DNA of 25,421 bases from CAZQXD01 sp964597315. Its GTDB lineage: Bacteria > Pseudomonadota > Gammaproteobacteria > Competibacterales > Competibacteraceae. The notes below the pieces were generated by a model. That model had not been told where the DNA came from and searched no databases. It worked only from the letters and a program-made list of their open reading frames with translations. Below are positions 1 through 6,819 of the stretch, piece by piece (positions within the stretch are counted from its first letter, which is position 1; each line of letters begins with the position of its first letter). The DNA is taken from assembly GCA_964597315.1 (NCBI GenBank), contig CAZQXD010000063.1, positions 1-25,421 of the forward strand. The letters run 5' to 3'. A program made the position numbers and the translations under genes.

Positions 1-501
1 ATTGCGGCGGCTGGCATGGAGGGGGCAGGCGGTGCAGGCGGCCACTTCGGCGCGAAGTTCGTCCCAGTCCAGGGTGGCGATGCGCTCGGCCCGCCGGTCC
101 ACTGGCGAGGGCGCTTCCGGGTCATGGAAATCCGAGAAATCATCCGGGTCCTGCTCTGTCAGGGCCGCCCACTGGTCGTACTCATCGGGAACGTCAGTCA
201 GGGCAGGCTCGAACGATGGCCGGGAGGGGTCCACCGGGTCGGGTTCGACCCGGTCGGGTTCGACCCGGTCGGGTTCGACCGGCTCGGGCAGGGCTTGGGT
301 CTCAGACTCGGGCGACGACCGGGATTCCGGCTCCGGCAGGCCCATCGGGTCGGGTTCGACCGGCTCGGGCGCGGCAGGGGTCCCGGCAGGCTCCGGTGGC
401 GCCGCCGCCAGAGACGGAGCGGCGGCCAGCCGTTCCGGGTGTCGCAGTTCCCAGGTCTCGATGCCCATGAGGTGCAGATACCCACGCCGCTGTTCGTCCA
501 C
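1..501 (-). CDS. Uracil-DNA glycosylase, type-4-like, N-terminal part (cut by window edge)
   Basis: Reading the minus strand from a GTG at 501 gives 167 open codons up to the window edge. The first 20 residues (MDEQRRGYLHLMGIETWELR if GTG is read as Met) resemble the start of gammaproteobacterial UDG-superfamily proteins. After a Pro/Glu-rich linker, residues 144-166 read LDWDELRAEV followed by a CxxC pair (Cys156, Cys159) and PLHASR. That is the usual entry to the Fe-S uracil-DNA glycosylase domain of family 4/5, which removes uracil from DNA. The catalytic part lies outside the window. The start is 11 bases after the leuA stop, with an AAGG upstream of the GTG, so it is probably co-transcribed with pssA-leuA. 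The linker holds in-frame 15-base repeats. Family is inferred from the N-terminus only. Confidence 0.7.
   Translation of the reverse strand, partial: MDEQRRGYLHLMGIETWELRHPERLAAAPSLAAAPPEPAGTPAAPEPVEPDPMGLPEPESRSSPESETQALPEPVEPDRVEPDRVEPDPVDPSRPSFEPALTDVPDEYDQWAALTEQDPDDFSDFHDPEAPSPVDRRAERIATLDWDELRAEVAACTACPLHASRRN
241..285. repeat. Three tandem 15-base repeats in the UDG linker
   Basis: Three head-to-tail copies (241-255, 256-270, 271-285) read GGGTTCGACCCGGTC on the plus strand, the third with two changes. A further separated copy lies at 352-366. On the coding (minus) strand they encode the pentapeptide (D/E)(R/P)VEP three times, about residues 73-87 of the glycosylase. The unit is a multiple of three, so gain or loss of copies keeps the frame. 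Confidence 0.85.
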
Positions 502-512
502 GGTGGGCGGCC

Positions 513-2054
513 TTACAGCAGTTGTGGATGGGCGCGCTCCGCCGGAGCCAACACCTTGTTTAGAGCGTTGATATAAGCTTTCGCCGAAGCGATGACGATG
601 TCGGTATCGGCCCCTTGGCCGTTGACGATGCGCCCGCCCTTTTCCACCCGCACCGTGACCTCGCCCTGGGCGTCGGTGCCGCTGGTGATGGCGTTCACGG
701 AATACAGCGTCAAGGTGGTGCCAGTCTGGAGGATAGACTCGATGGCCATGAAAGCGGCGTCTACCGGCCCACTACCAGGGGCGCTGGCGGTGTGTTCCTG
801 GCCGTCCACCGCCAGAGTGATCCTGGCCTGAGGGGTTTCCCCGGTCTGGGAACAGACATTGAGATACACCAGCCGCAGCCGGTCGTTCACCGCCTCCAGA
901 TTGGTCTCGGTGATCAGGGCCTGGATGTCCTCGTCATAAATCTCGTGCTTTTTATCAGCCAGGTCCTTGAAAGCGGAGAAGGCGGCGTTAAGGGCCTCCT
1001 CGGATTCCAGGGTGATGCCCAGTTCTTCCAGGCGGCTGCGGAAGGCGTTGCGCCCGGAGTGCTTGCCTAGAACGATGCGGTTGGCGGTCCAGCCCACATC
1101 CTGGGCGCGCATGATCTCATAAGTCTCCCGGTGTTTAAGCACCCCGTCCTGGTGGATGCCGGACTCGTGGGCGAAGGCGTTGGCGCCGACGATGGCCTTG
1201 TTGGGCTGTACCGGAAAGCCGGTGATGCTGGACACCAGCCGGGAGGCCGGGACGATCTGGGTGGTGTCGATGGTAGTGTCACAGGGGAAAATATCCTGAC
1301 GGGTGCGCACCCCCATGACGACTTCCTCCAGGGAGGCGTTGCCGGCCCGCTCCCCCAGGCCGTTGATGGTGCATTCAACCTGCCTGGCCCCGGACAGCAC
1401 CGCCGCCAGGGAGTTGGCCACTGCCAAGCCCAGGTCGTTATGGCAATGCACCGAAAACACCGCACGGTCGGCGTTGGGCACCCGTTCCATCAACTGGCGG
1501 ATGGTGCTGGCGAACTGTTCCGGCACGTTGTAGCCCACGGTGTCCGGCAGATTGACGGTGGTGGCTCCGGCGGCGATCACCGCCTCGACGATGCGGCACA
1601 GGAAATCCAGCTCCGAGCGGCCGGCGTCCTCGGCGGAGAACTCCACATCGTCGGCCCATTGGCGGGCGCGCTTGACGGCCTTGACGGCCTGTTCCAGCAC
1701 CGCGTCCGGGGCCATGCGCAGTTTCATCCGCATATGGATAGGCGAGGTGGCGATAAAGGTGTGGACCCGCTTGCGCTCGGCATCCTTGAGGGCCTCCCCG
1801 GCCCGGTCGATGTCGGCGAAATTGGCCCGGGCCAGGCCGGCCACGGTGCTGTCCTTGATGACCCGGGCCACGGCCTGCACGGACTCGAAGTCCCCTGGGC
1901 TGGCGATGGGAAAACCCGCCTCGATCACGTCCACCCGCATCCGTTCCAACATTTTGGCGATGCGTACCTTCTCGTCCCGGGTCATGGAGGCGCCGGGGCT
2001 TTGCTCGCCGTCGCGCAGGGTGGTGTCGAAGATAATCAGCTTGTCTTTGCTCAT
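513..2054 (-). CDS. leuA: 2-isopropylmalate synthase
   Basis: LeuA condenses acetyl-CoA with 2-oxoisovalerate to 2-isopropylmalate, the committed step of leucine synthesis, in the cytoplasm. The 513-residue product has the usual length of the bacterial type. Visible are the HMGL-like N-terminal motif DTTLRDGEQSPG (from about residue 10), the metal-binding HCHNDLG (203-209), the GLGERAGNA segment, and a C-terminal regulatory domain from about residue 390 with GSGPVDAA. This domain normally binds leucine for feedback inhibition. The start ATG at 2054 has GGAG upstream and gives the expected MSKDKLIIFD. It lies 48 bases after pssA and 11 bases before the glycosylase start, suggesting a pssA-leuA-udg transcript. 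No leuBCD genes are in the window. Confidence 0.97.
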   Translation of the reverse strand: MSKDKLIIFDTTLRDGEQSPGASMTRDEKVRIAKMLERMRVDVIEAGFPIASPGDFESVQAVARVIKDSTVAGLARANFADIDRAGEALKDAERKRVHTFIATSPIHMRMKLRMAPDAVLEQAVKAVKRARQWADDVEFSAEDAGRSELDFLCRIVEAVIAAGATTVNLPDTVGYNVPEQFASTIRQLMERVPNADRAVFSVHCHNDLGLAVANSLAAVLSGARQVECTINGLGERAGNASLEEVVMGVRTRQDIFPCDTTIDTTQIVPASRLVSSITGFPVQPNKAIVGANAFAHESGIHQDGVLKHRETYEIMRAQDVGWTANRIVLGKHSGRNAFRSRLEELGITLESEEALNAAFSAFKDLADKKHEIYDEDIQALITETNLEAVNDRLRLVYLNVCSQTGETPQARITLAVDGQEHTASAPGSGPVDAAFMAIESILQTGTTLTLYSVNAITSGTDAQGEVTVRVEKGGRIVNGQGADTDIVIASAKAYINALNKVLAPAERAHPQLL

Positions 2055-2102
2055 GGTACTGCTCCGCGTTGGCCGGCTAGGGTGTTCCCCCTGGCGGCTA
2101 TT

Positions 2103-2909
2103 CTACTCGTCGTCTCGGGGCGGGGCATCCTCCGCCAAACCCAAAGCGCGGCGCCTGGCCCGCTGGCGGCGGCGCAACAGGGCCAGCGCCGGACCGGACA
2201 GGCCATAGATGAGAAACCCGGCGAACAGGATCTTGGGGGGGTCCAGGGAGGCGAACACGAATACCGCCACGATGGCCAGCACCGCCACGAAGGGTACTCG
2301 GCCCTTGAGGTCGATTTTCTTAAAGCTGTGATAGAGAACATTGCTGACCATCAACAGGCCGGTGCCGATGGTGATGATGAAGGCCAGCCACAGCAACTGC
2401 TTGCCCTGCCAGCCCAGATCGTGGCCCACCCACACCAGGCCCACCATGATAGCCGCCGCCGAGGGGCTGGGCAGGCCCATGAAATAGCGCTTATCGGTGC
2501 TGCCCACCTGGGTATTGAAGCGGGCCAGGCGCAGGGCCGCCCCGGCGGTGTAGATAAAGGCCGCCAACCAGCCTAGCTTGGCCGGCACCCAGCCCAGGGT
2601 GGCCATGCTGCCCAAGGCCCATTGGTACATGATCAGCGCCGGAGCCAGGCCGAAGGACACCATATCCGCCAGGCTGTCGTATTCCGCCCCGAAGGCGCTC
2701 TCGGTGTGGGTGAGTCGCGCCACCCGCCCGTCCAAGCCGTCCAGCAGCATGGCCACGAACACCGCCACGGAAGCGGCCTCGAAACGCCCTTGCATGGACG
2801 CCACGATGGCGTAGAAACCGGCAAACAGGGCGGCGGTGGTGAATAAATTGGGAAGTAGATAGATACCCCGGCGTTGTTTGGGGTCGTGCAACTCGGTTTC
2901 GTCGGTCAC
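2103..2909 (-). CDS. pssA: CDP-diacylglycerol--serine O-phosphatidyltransferase
   Basis: PssA makes phosphatidylserine from CDP-diacylglycerol and serine, the precursor of phosphatidylethanolamine, in the inner membrane. The CDP-alcohol phosphotransferase signature DGxxAR-x8-Gx3Dx3D is complete (D60, G61, A64, R65, G74, D78, D82, counting from the start chosen). Hydrophobic segments flank it and continue to the C-terminus, which ends in a basic Arg-rich tail. I chose the GTG at 2909 because AGGA lies about 7 bases upstream and the resulting 268 residues fit the family. The frame stays open to 3023, but that extra stretch is Pro/Gly-rich and unlike the family. It lies upstream of leuA, an arrangement seen in other proteobacteria. 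Confidence 0.93.
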   Translation of the reverse strand: MTDETELHDPKQRRGIYLLPNLFTTAALFAGFYAIVASMQGRFEAASVAVFVAMLLDGLDGRVARLTHTESAFGAEYDSLADMVSFGLAPALIMYQWALGSMATLGWVPAKLGWLAAFIYTAGAALRLARFNTQVGSTDKRYFMGLPSPSAAAIMVGLVWVGHDLGWQGKQLLWLAFIITIGTGLLMVSNVLYHSFKKIDLKGRVPFVAVLAIVAVFVFASLDPPKILFAGFLIYGLSGPALALLRRRQRARRRALGLAEDAPPRDDE

Positions 2910-3050
2910 GGAAGTCCTGCTATCGGTTGGCTCGTGGGGTCCGCCACCGGGTCCGGGGCGGGGCCTGGCTCCTTGGACATACCTTAGCATGCAATACCAA
3001 GGGGACAAATGCCGTGGGGACATCCCTGGTGGGGAGAATCCTGCCCGTCC

Positions 3051-3566
3051 TCAGTTCCGGCGCAGCCGCCAGGTGGGGGCGCCGCCCTCGTCGATCAGCC
3101 CGTGGACCAGCAGCCAGTCCCGGGCATCCTCGGCATCATGCTCGAACCAGGCCCGGGCCGAACCCAGCCGGAAGCTGTAACCCCAGGCGTCCATATCCCG
3201 CAACAGCCGCGCCCGACCCAGACCGGGTAGATGCTCGGCCAGCAGGATTTGCAGATAGCATACGGCCCCTTCTTCGTCATAATCGCCCCCGGCATCGGTG
3301 TGCAGCCCGACCCGGCGGTTGCTGTCCATGCAGATATAGTGACAGGCTTCGTGGAGGGCCGAGTGTACCGGGGTATCGTCCCGCACCAGCAGGCAGCCGC
3401 CCACCAGCCCGGCCTCGACGTCTCCCCAGTAGCTGCCGGGAATGGACTCTCCAGGACCAACCCACTCCAGGCCCATGCCGTAACGGGCCAGCAGGGTGGC
3501 CAGGGGCACTCGGCCCAGTTGGGCGCAGACCAGCACCTGGTGAGAGGCCGGGGCCGACCCACTCAT
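3051..3566 (-). CDS. Uncharacterised protein with an HExxH motif (possible metallopeptidase)
   Basis: A 171-residue protein of unknown function. Residues 72-76 read HEACH inside a hydrophobic helix (SALHEACHYI), the HExxH zinc-ligand pattern. Glutamates at 98 and 99 (DYDEEG) lie 22-23 residues later, where gluzincin- or IrrE-like peptidases carry a third ligand. No signal peptide or membrane segment is evident, so it is probably cytoplasmic. The ATG at 3566 overlaps the stop of the MOSC gene (ATGA), implying translational coupling. An in-frame extension to 3743 is only a shadow of the MOSC gene. It is the last gene of the argG-MOSC run. I recall similar unnamed proteins in other gammaproteobacteria; peptidase activity is inference. 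Confidence 0.8.
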   Translation of the reverse strand: MSGSAPASHQVLVCAQLGRVPLATLLARYGMGLEWVGPGESIPGSYWGDVEAGLVGGCLLVRDDTPVHSALHEACHYICMDSNRRVGLHTDAGGDYDEEGAVCYLQILLAEHLPGLGRARLLRDMDAWGYSFRLGSARAWFEHDAEDARDWLLVHGLIDEGGAPTWRLRRN

Positions 3567-4369
3567 GCCTCCACCACCACCCGATCCCCCAGCCGCAAAG
3601 CCCCCACTTTGGTCTCGTGGACCAAGTTCTGACCGAAGCAGACCTTGCCGCCTATACGCCGGTAGCCCAGCAGGGCGCCCATGGGTTCCCGGCCCCTCTC
3701 GCCGGTCTGCTGGTCGATGGTGGGGATGATGCAGCGGCTGCAAGGCTTGACCACATGCAGGCGCAGTTCGCCGATACGCAGCACCCGCCAGCCGTCCTCG
3801 GCGTAGGGTTCGCAGCCGGCCACCACGATGTTGGGACGGAACCGCCCCATGGGCACTGGCGTTTCCAGGCGGCTGTTGAGGTCCGCCAGGGACGCCTCGG
3901 AGATCAACAGAAACGGATACCCGTCGGAGAAGGCCACCTGGGAGTCGAAGCGGTCATAGTCCGGGTCCACGGGACGATGCAGTTCCGGCCCCAGGGCCGC
4001 CAGCCGGCAGGGCAGGCCCAGATAGTGGGATAACCACTGGGCGGCGGCATCCCCGCAATCCAGGCCCTGGACCCGATCCTGCCAGACCTGTACATCCAGG
4101 GGCCGCTGGGCGTTTTGGGCGGCCACCACCAGAGGTTCCATGCCCGGGGCCTGGAGTTCCAGGCCGGCAGTGACCAGGCCCACCCGGATCAGGGCCATGG
4201 CCGGGAAGCGGCGTTGGGTCAGAAACCCCCCCTGCCCGTCCACCACCATCCAGTGCCGGTCCCGCTCCAGGCCGTAGGGGGTGATCCGGGCGCTGTCCAG
4301 GGCCAGCCCGGCGCAGGATTTCACCGGGTAGTGGTACAGACCAGTGATACGCAGCCCGTCCCCCACCAT
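3563..4369 (-). CDS. MOSC domain-containing protein (YcbX/mARC-like)
   Basis: A 268-residue protein with an N-terminal MOSC beta-barrel domain (ITGLYHYPVKSCAG near residue 8, then GLERDRHWMVVD) and a C-terminal MOSC domain with KPCSRC at 208-213 followed by TIDQQTGERG. In this family a conserved cysteine of the C-terminal domain coordinates the molybdenum of the cofactor; Cys210 and Cys213 are the candidates. Relatives (YcbX, mARC) reduce N-hydroxylated compounds. The ferredoxin domain of E. coli YcbX is absent, so an external electron donor would be needed. The ATG at 4369 shares one base with the argG stop (TGATG), and its own stop overlaps the next start. Substrate unknown. Confidence 0.9.
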   Translation of the reverse strand: MVGDGLRITGLYHYPVKSCAGLALDSARITPYGLERDRHWMVVDGQGGFLTQRRFPAMALIRVGLVTAGLELQAPGMEPLVVAAQNAQRPLDVQVWQDRVQGLDCGDAAAQWLSHYLGLPCRLAALGPELHRPVDPDYDRFDSQVAFSDGYPFLLISEASLADLNSRLETPVPMGRFRPNIVVAGCEPYAEDGWRVLRIGELRLHVVKPCSRCIIPTIDQQTGERGREPMGALLGYRRIGGKVCFGQNLVHETKVGALRLGDRVVVEA

Positions 4370-5577
4370 CAGCGCCCCTTGGCGGCGGCGATGCGCAGGC
4401 GCAGGGCGTTGAGCTTGATGAAGCCCGCAGCGTCCTTCTGGTCATAGGCCCCGGCATCGTCTTCGAAGGTGGCGATGCTGGCGTCGAACAGGGAGTCGTC
4501 GGACTTGCGGCCCACCACGGTCACCGTGCCCTTGTAGAGCTTCAGGCGCACCACCCCGTTCACCGTGTGTTGGGAGGCGTCGATCATGGCCTGGAGCATC
4601 TTCCGCTCCGGGCTCCACCAGTAGCCATTGTAGATCAGCGCGGCGTACCGGGGCATCAGTTCGTCTTTGAGATGGGCCACCTCTCGGTCCAGAGTCAGGG
4701 ATTCCATGGCCCGGTGGGCTTTCAGCAGAATGGAGCCGCCGGGGGTTTCGTAGCAGCCCCGGGACTTCATGCCCACATAGCGGTTCTCCACGATGTCCAG
4801 CCGACCGATGCCGTTGTCCCCCCCCAAGCGGTTGAGCCGGGCCAGGACCGCTCCGGGACTCAGGGTCTCGCCGTCGATGGCCACCACGTCGCCCTGGGCA
4901 AAGCTCAGCTCCACATATGTGGGCCGATCCGGGGCCTGCTCCGGGGAGACCGACCACAGCCACATGTCTTCCTCGGGTTCGGTCCAGGGGTCTTCCAGCA
5001 CATCCCCCTCATAGGAGATATGCAGCAGATTGGCGTCCATGGAATAGGGGGATTTCTGACCCCGCTTCTTTTCGATAGGGATGTTGTGGGTCTCGGCGTA
5101 GTTAAGCAGCTTTTCCCGGGATAACAGATCCCATTCCCGCCAGGGGGCGATGATCTTGATGCCGGGCTTGAGGGCATAGGCCCCGAGCTCGAAGCGCACC
5201 TGATCGTTGCCCTTGCCGGTCGCGCCGTGGGCGATGGCGTCGGCGCCGGAGTCGTTGGCGATCTCCACCAGCCGCTTGGCGATCAGGGGCCGGGCGATGG
5301 AGGTGCCCAGCAGGTATTCGCCCTCATAGAGCGTATTGGCCCGGAACATGGGAAACACGAAATCCCGGGTGAACTCCTCTTTCAGATCGTCGATATGGAT
5401 TTCCTTCACCCCCATGGCCTGGGCCTTGGTCCGGGCTGGCTCCAGTTCCTCCCCCTGGCCGATGTCGGCGGTAAAGGTCACCACTTCGCAGTGGTAGGTT
5501 TCCCGCAGCCATTTCAGGATCACCGAGGTGTCCAGCCCTCCCGAGTAGGCCAGCACGACTTTCTTGATGTCCGACAT
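4369..5577 (-). CDS. argG: Argininosuccinate synthase
   Basis: ArgG joins citrulline and aspartate with ATP to form argininosuccinate in arginine synthesis. The 402-residue product starts MSDIKKVVLAYSGGLDTS, containing the PP-loop SGGLDTS, and has the family's expected length. Other family segments are TADIGQGEE, GATGKGNDQVRFE and SPYSMDANLLHISYEG. The ATG at 5577 is the standard start; the open frame to 5709 is non-homologous. The gene is divergent from the HU-repeat gene across 187 bases and leads the overlapping argG-MOSC-HExxH run. argH is not in the window. Confidence 0.97.
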   Translation of the reverse strand: MSDIKKVVLAYSGGLDTSVILKWLRETYHCEVVTFTADIGQGEELEPARTKAQAMGVKEIHIDDLKEEFTRDFVFPMFRANTLYEGEYLLGTSIARPLIAKRLVEIANDSGADAIAHGATGKGNDQVRFELGAYALKPGIKIIAPWREWDLLSREKLLNYAETHNIPIEKKRGQKSPYSMDANLLHISYEGDVLEDPWTEPEEDMWLWSVSPEQAPDRPTYVELSFAQGDVVAIDGETLSPGAVLARLNRLGGDNGIGRLDIVENRYVGMKSRGCYETPGGSILLKAHRAMESLTLDREVAHLKDELMPRYAALIYNGYWWSPERKMLQAMIDASQHTVNGVVRLKLYKGTVTVVGRKSDDSLFDASIATFEDDAGAYDQKDAAGFIKLNALRLRIAAAKGR

Positions 5578-5764
5578 ACAATTTCCCCAATAAACGAGAC
5601 GATGGCGGCCCATGGGCCGGAGCAAATGAGTAAGCTTAAGCCTTTGCCGAGGTAGGTCAAGCCGACTGCGGCAATGACGGTTTAGACCTGTTCCCGCAAG
5701 GGAGTACAATGCCTCCCGCCGACCAGCGGGTTCGGCGTTATGATAACCAGTTCAGGACAGAGCC

Positions 5765-6718
5765 ATGCTGACCATCAACAAAATCGCCGACCACTTGGCC
5801 AGACAACTGCGCAGTTCCTCCCAGGACGCCAGGAAAGCTGTCCAGGCCCTGCTCGATACCCTGCGCAAAACCCTGAGCCAGGGCGAAAAGATCACCCTGC
5901 CCGGCTTCGGCACCTTCTCGGTGACCGAGCGCGCCGCCCGCGCCCGACGCAACCCTCGCACCGGGGAAGTGATGCAGTCGCCAGCCTCCAAGGCCGTGCG
6001 TTTCCAGCCCGGTAAACACTTGAAAGCAGCGGTACAGGCCGCACCTATGCAGGCCGCACCTGTGCAGGCCGCACCTGTGGAGACCCCATCCGCACCGCCA
6101 TCGCCCCACGTCGTCCCCGAAACGACAATCACCCTGCCTCCGGCCCTGGCCGAGTTGACCCGTAACGCCGATGGGGCGGACAGCCGCTACCTGGCCGAAC
6201 CCGCTTACCCATATACCTGGATCAGCCAGGGCTGGGACCAGGGCTATCAGATCACCGGGCTGATGGGTTGTTCGGACCACTGGGGCGTGGTGATGCGTCG
6301 GAACGCCGGTCTGGGCTGGCAGTGGTGGGAGGCCGCCGAGCGGTTCCCCGAGACCTGGATCGCCCTTCGCTGGCAGGAAGGCTATCAGATCACCGGGCTT
6401 AGCCACCGGGACGGTCTTTGGGTGGTGGTAATGTCCCAGGCAATGGGTTACGGGGATCAGATTTGGATGGCCGACGGCACTTTCCCGGTCGCTTGGGTCC
6501 AGGACCAGTGGCGGCGGGGTTATCAGATCACCAACTTGGGGGGCGGCCCGGAACGCTGGGTAGTGGTGGCCTCCCGGGATGCCGGTTTTGCCGACCAGTG
6601 CTGGGTCACCGACCGGGACTATCCCGCCGCCTGGATCGCTGAACGGCGGGCCGCCGGTTTCAAGATCACCGATCTGGATCAGCGGGCCGGGCAATGGGCG
6701 GTGGTGATGTCCAAGTAG
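5765..6718 (+). CDS. HU/IHF-like DNA-binding protein fused to four DUF7477-like repeats
   Basis: 317 residues. Residues 1-91 are an HU/IHF fold: MLTINKIADHLA, then GFGTFSV (47-53), RARRNPRTGE (59-68) and the FQPGKHLK end. The DNA-binding arm signature is intact. A linker (92-145) is Ala/Pro-rich and holds three 15-base repeats. Residues 146-317 are about four repeats of roughly 47 residues, each with a pattern like P-x2-WI-x4-W-x2-GYQIT-x-L-x6-W-VVVM-S (near 150, 197, 243 and 290). From memory this matches the C-terminal domain of plant MUT9-like/casein-kinase-I-like kinases (Pfam DUF7477), also found in some bacterial proteins; its ligand is unknown to me. The ATG follows AGGA by 7 bases. 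It is probably nucleoid-associated. Fusion seen directly; role unknown. Confidence 0.88.
   Translation: MLTINKIADHLARQLRSSSQDARKAVQALLDTLRKTLSQGEKITLPGFGTFSVTERAARARRNPRTGEVMQSPASKAVRFQPGKHLKAAVQAAPMQAAPVQAAPVETPSAPPSPHVVPETTITLPPALAELTRNADGADSRYLAEPAYPYTWISQGWDQGYQITGLMGCSDHWGVVMRRNAGLGWQWWEAAERFPETWIALRWQEGYQITGLSHRDGLWVVVMSQAMGYGDQIWMADGTFPVAWVQDQWRRGYQITNLGGGPERWVVVASRDAGFADQCWVTDRDYPAAWIAERRAAGFKITDLDQRAGQWAVVMSK
6035..6079. repeat. Three tandem 15-base repeats in the HU-fusion linker
   Basis: Copies at 6035-6049, 6050-6064 and 6065-6079 read CAGGCCGCACCTRTG, the first differing by one base. They encode QAAP(M/V) three times in the linker between the HU domain and the W/G repeats. The unit is in frame, so copy-number change would only alter linker length. 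Confidence 0.85.
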
Positions 6719-6819
6719 ACTGGGAACAGCAGTGGGCAGGCTGGCCTAGGGATTGAATTCTTGGGACGCAACGCCTTCCAAATCCGGTGTGGGGTTTTTA
6801 TTTATCGCGTGGAGTCACC

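Noticed and set aside
2..576. Two long plus-strand open frames of 186-189 codons at the left edge
   Set aside because: Arg/Gly/Ser-rich low-complexity translations antisense to the uracil-DNA glycosylase and its repeats; typical shadows in GC-rich DNA.
760..1100. Long antisense frames in leuA as possible evidence of frameshift or overlapping gene
   Set aside because: leuA itself is uninterrupted, full length and has all motifs.
1131..2576. A 481-codon plus-strand open frame across leuA and pssA
   Set aside because: Antisense to two well-identified genes, His/Gly-rich with no domain; a shadow frame.
2910..3050. GGGGACA repeats (3001-3022) and a TTGTCC/TAAGGT pair (minus strand) as the pssA promoter
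   Set aside because: The -10 match is poor and the repeats do not form a stable dyad; nothing firm to report.
5640..5750. GGGTTCGG near 5728 as a possible tRNA T-arm
   Set aside because: No acceptor or anticodon stems can be drawn around it.
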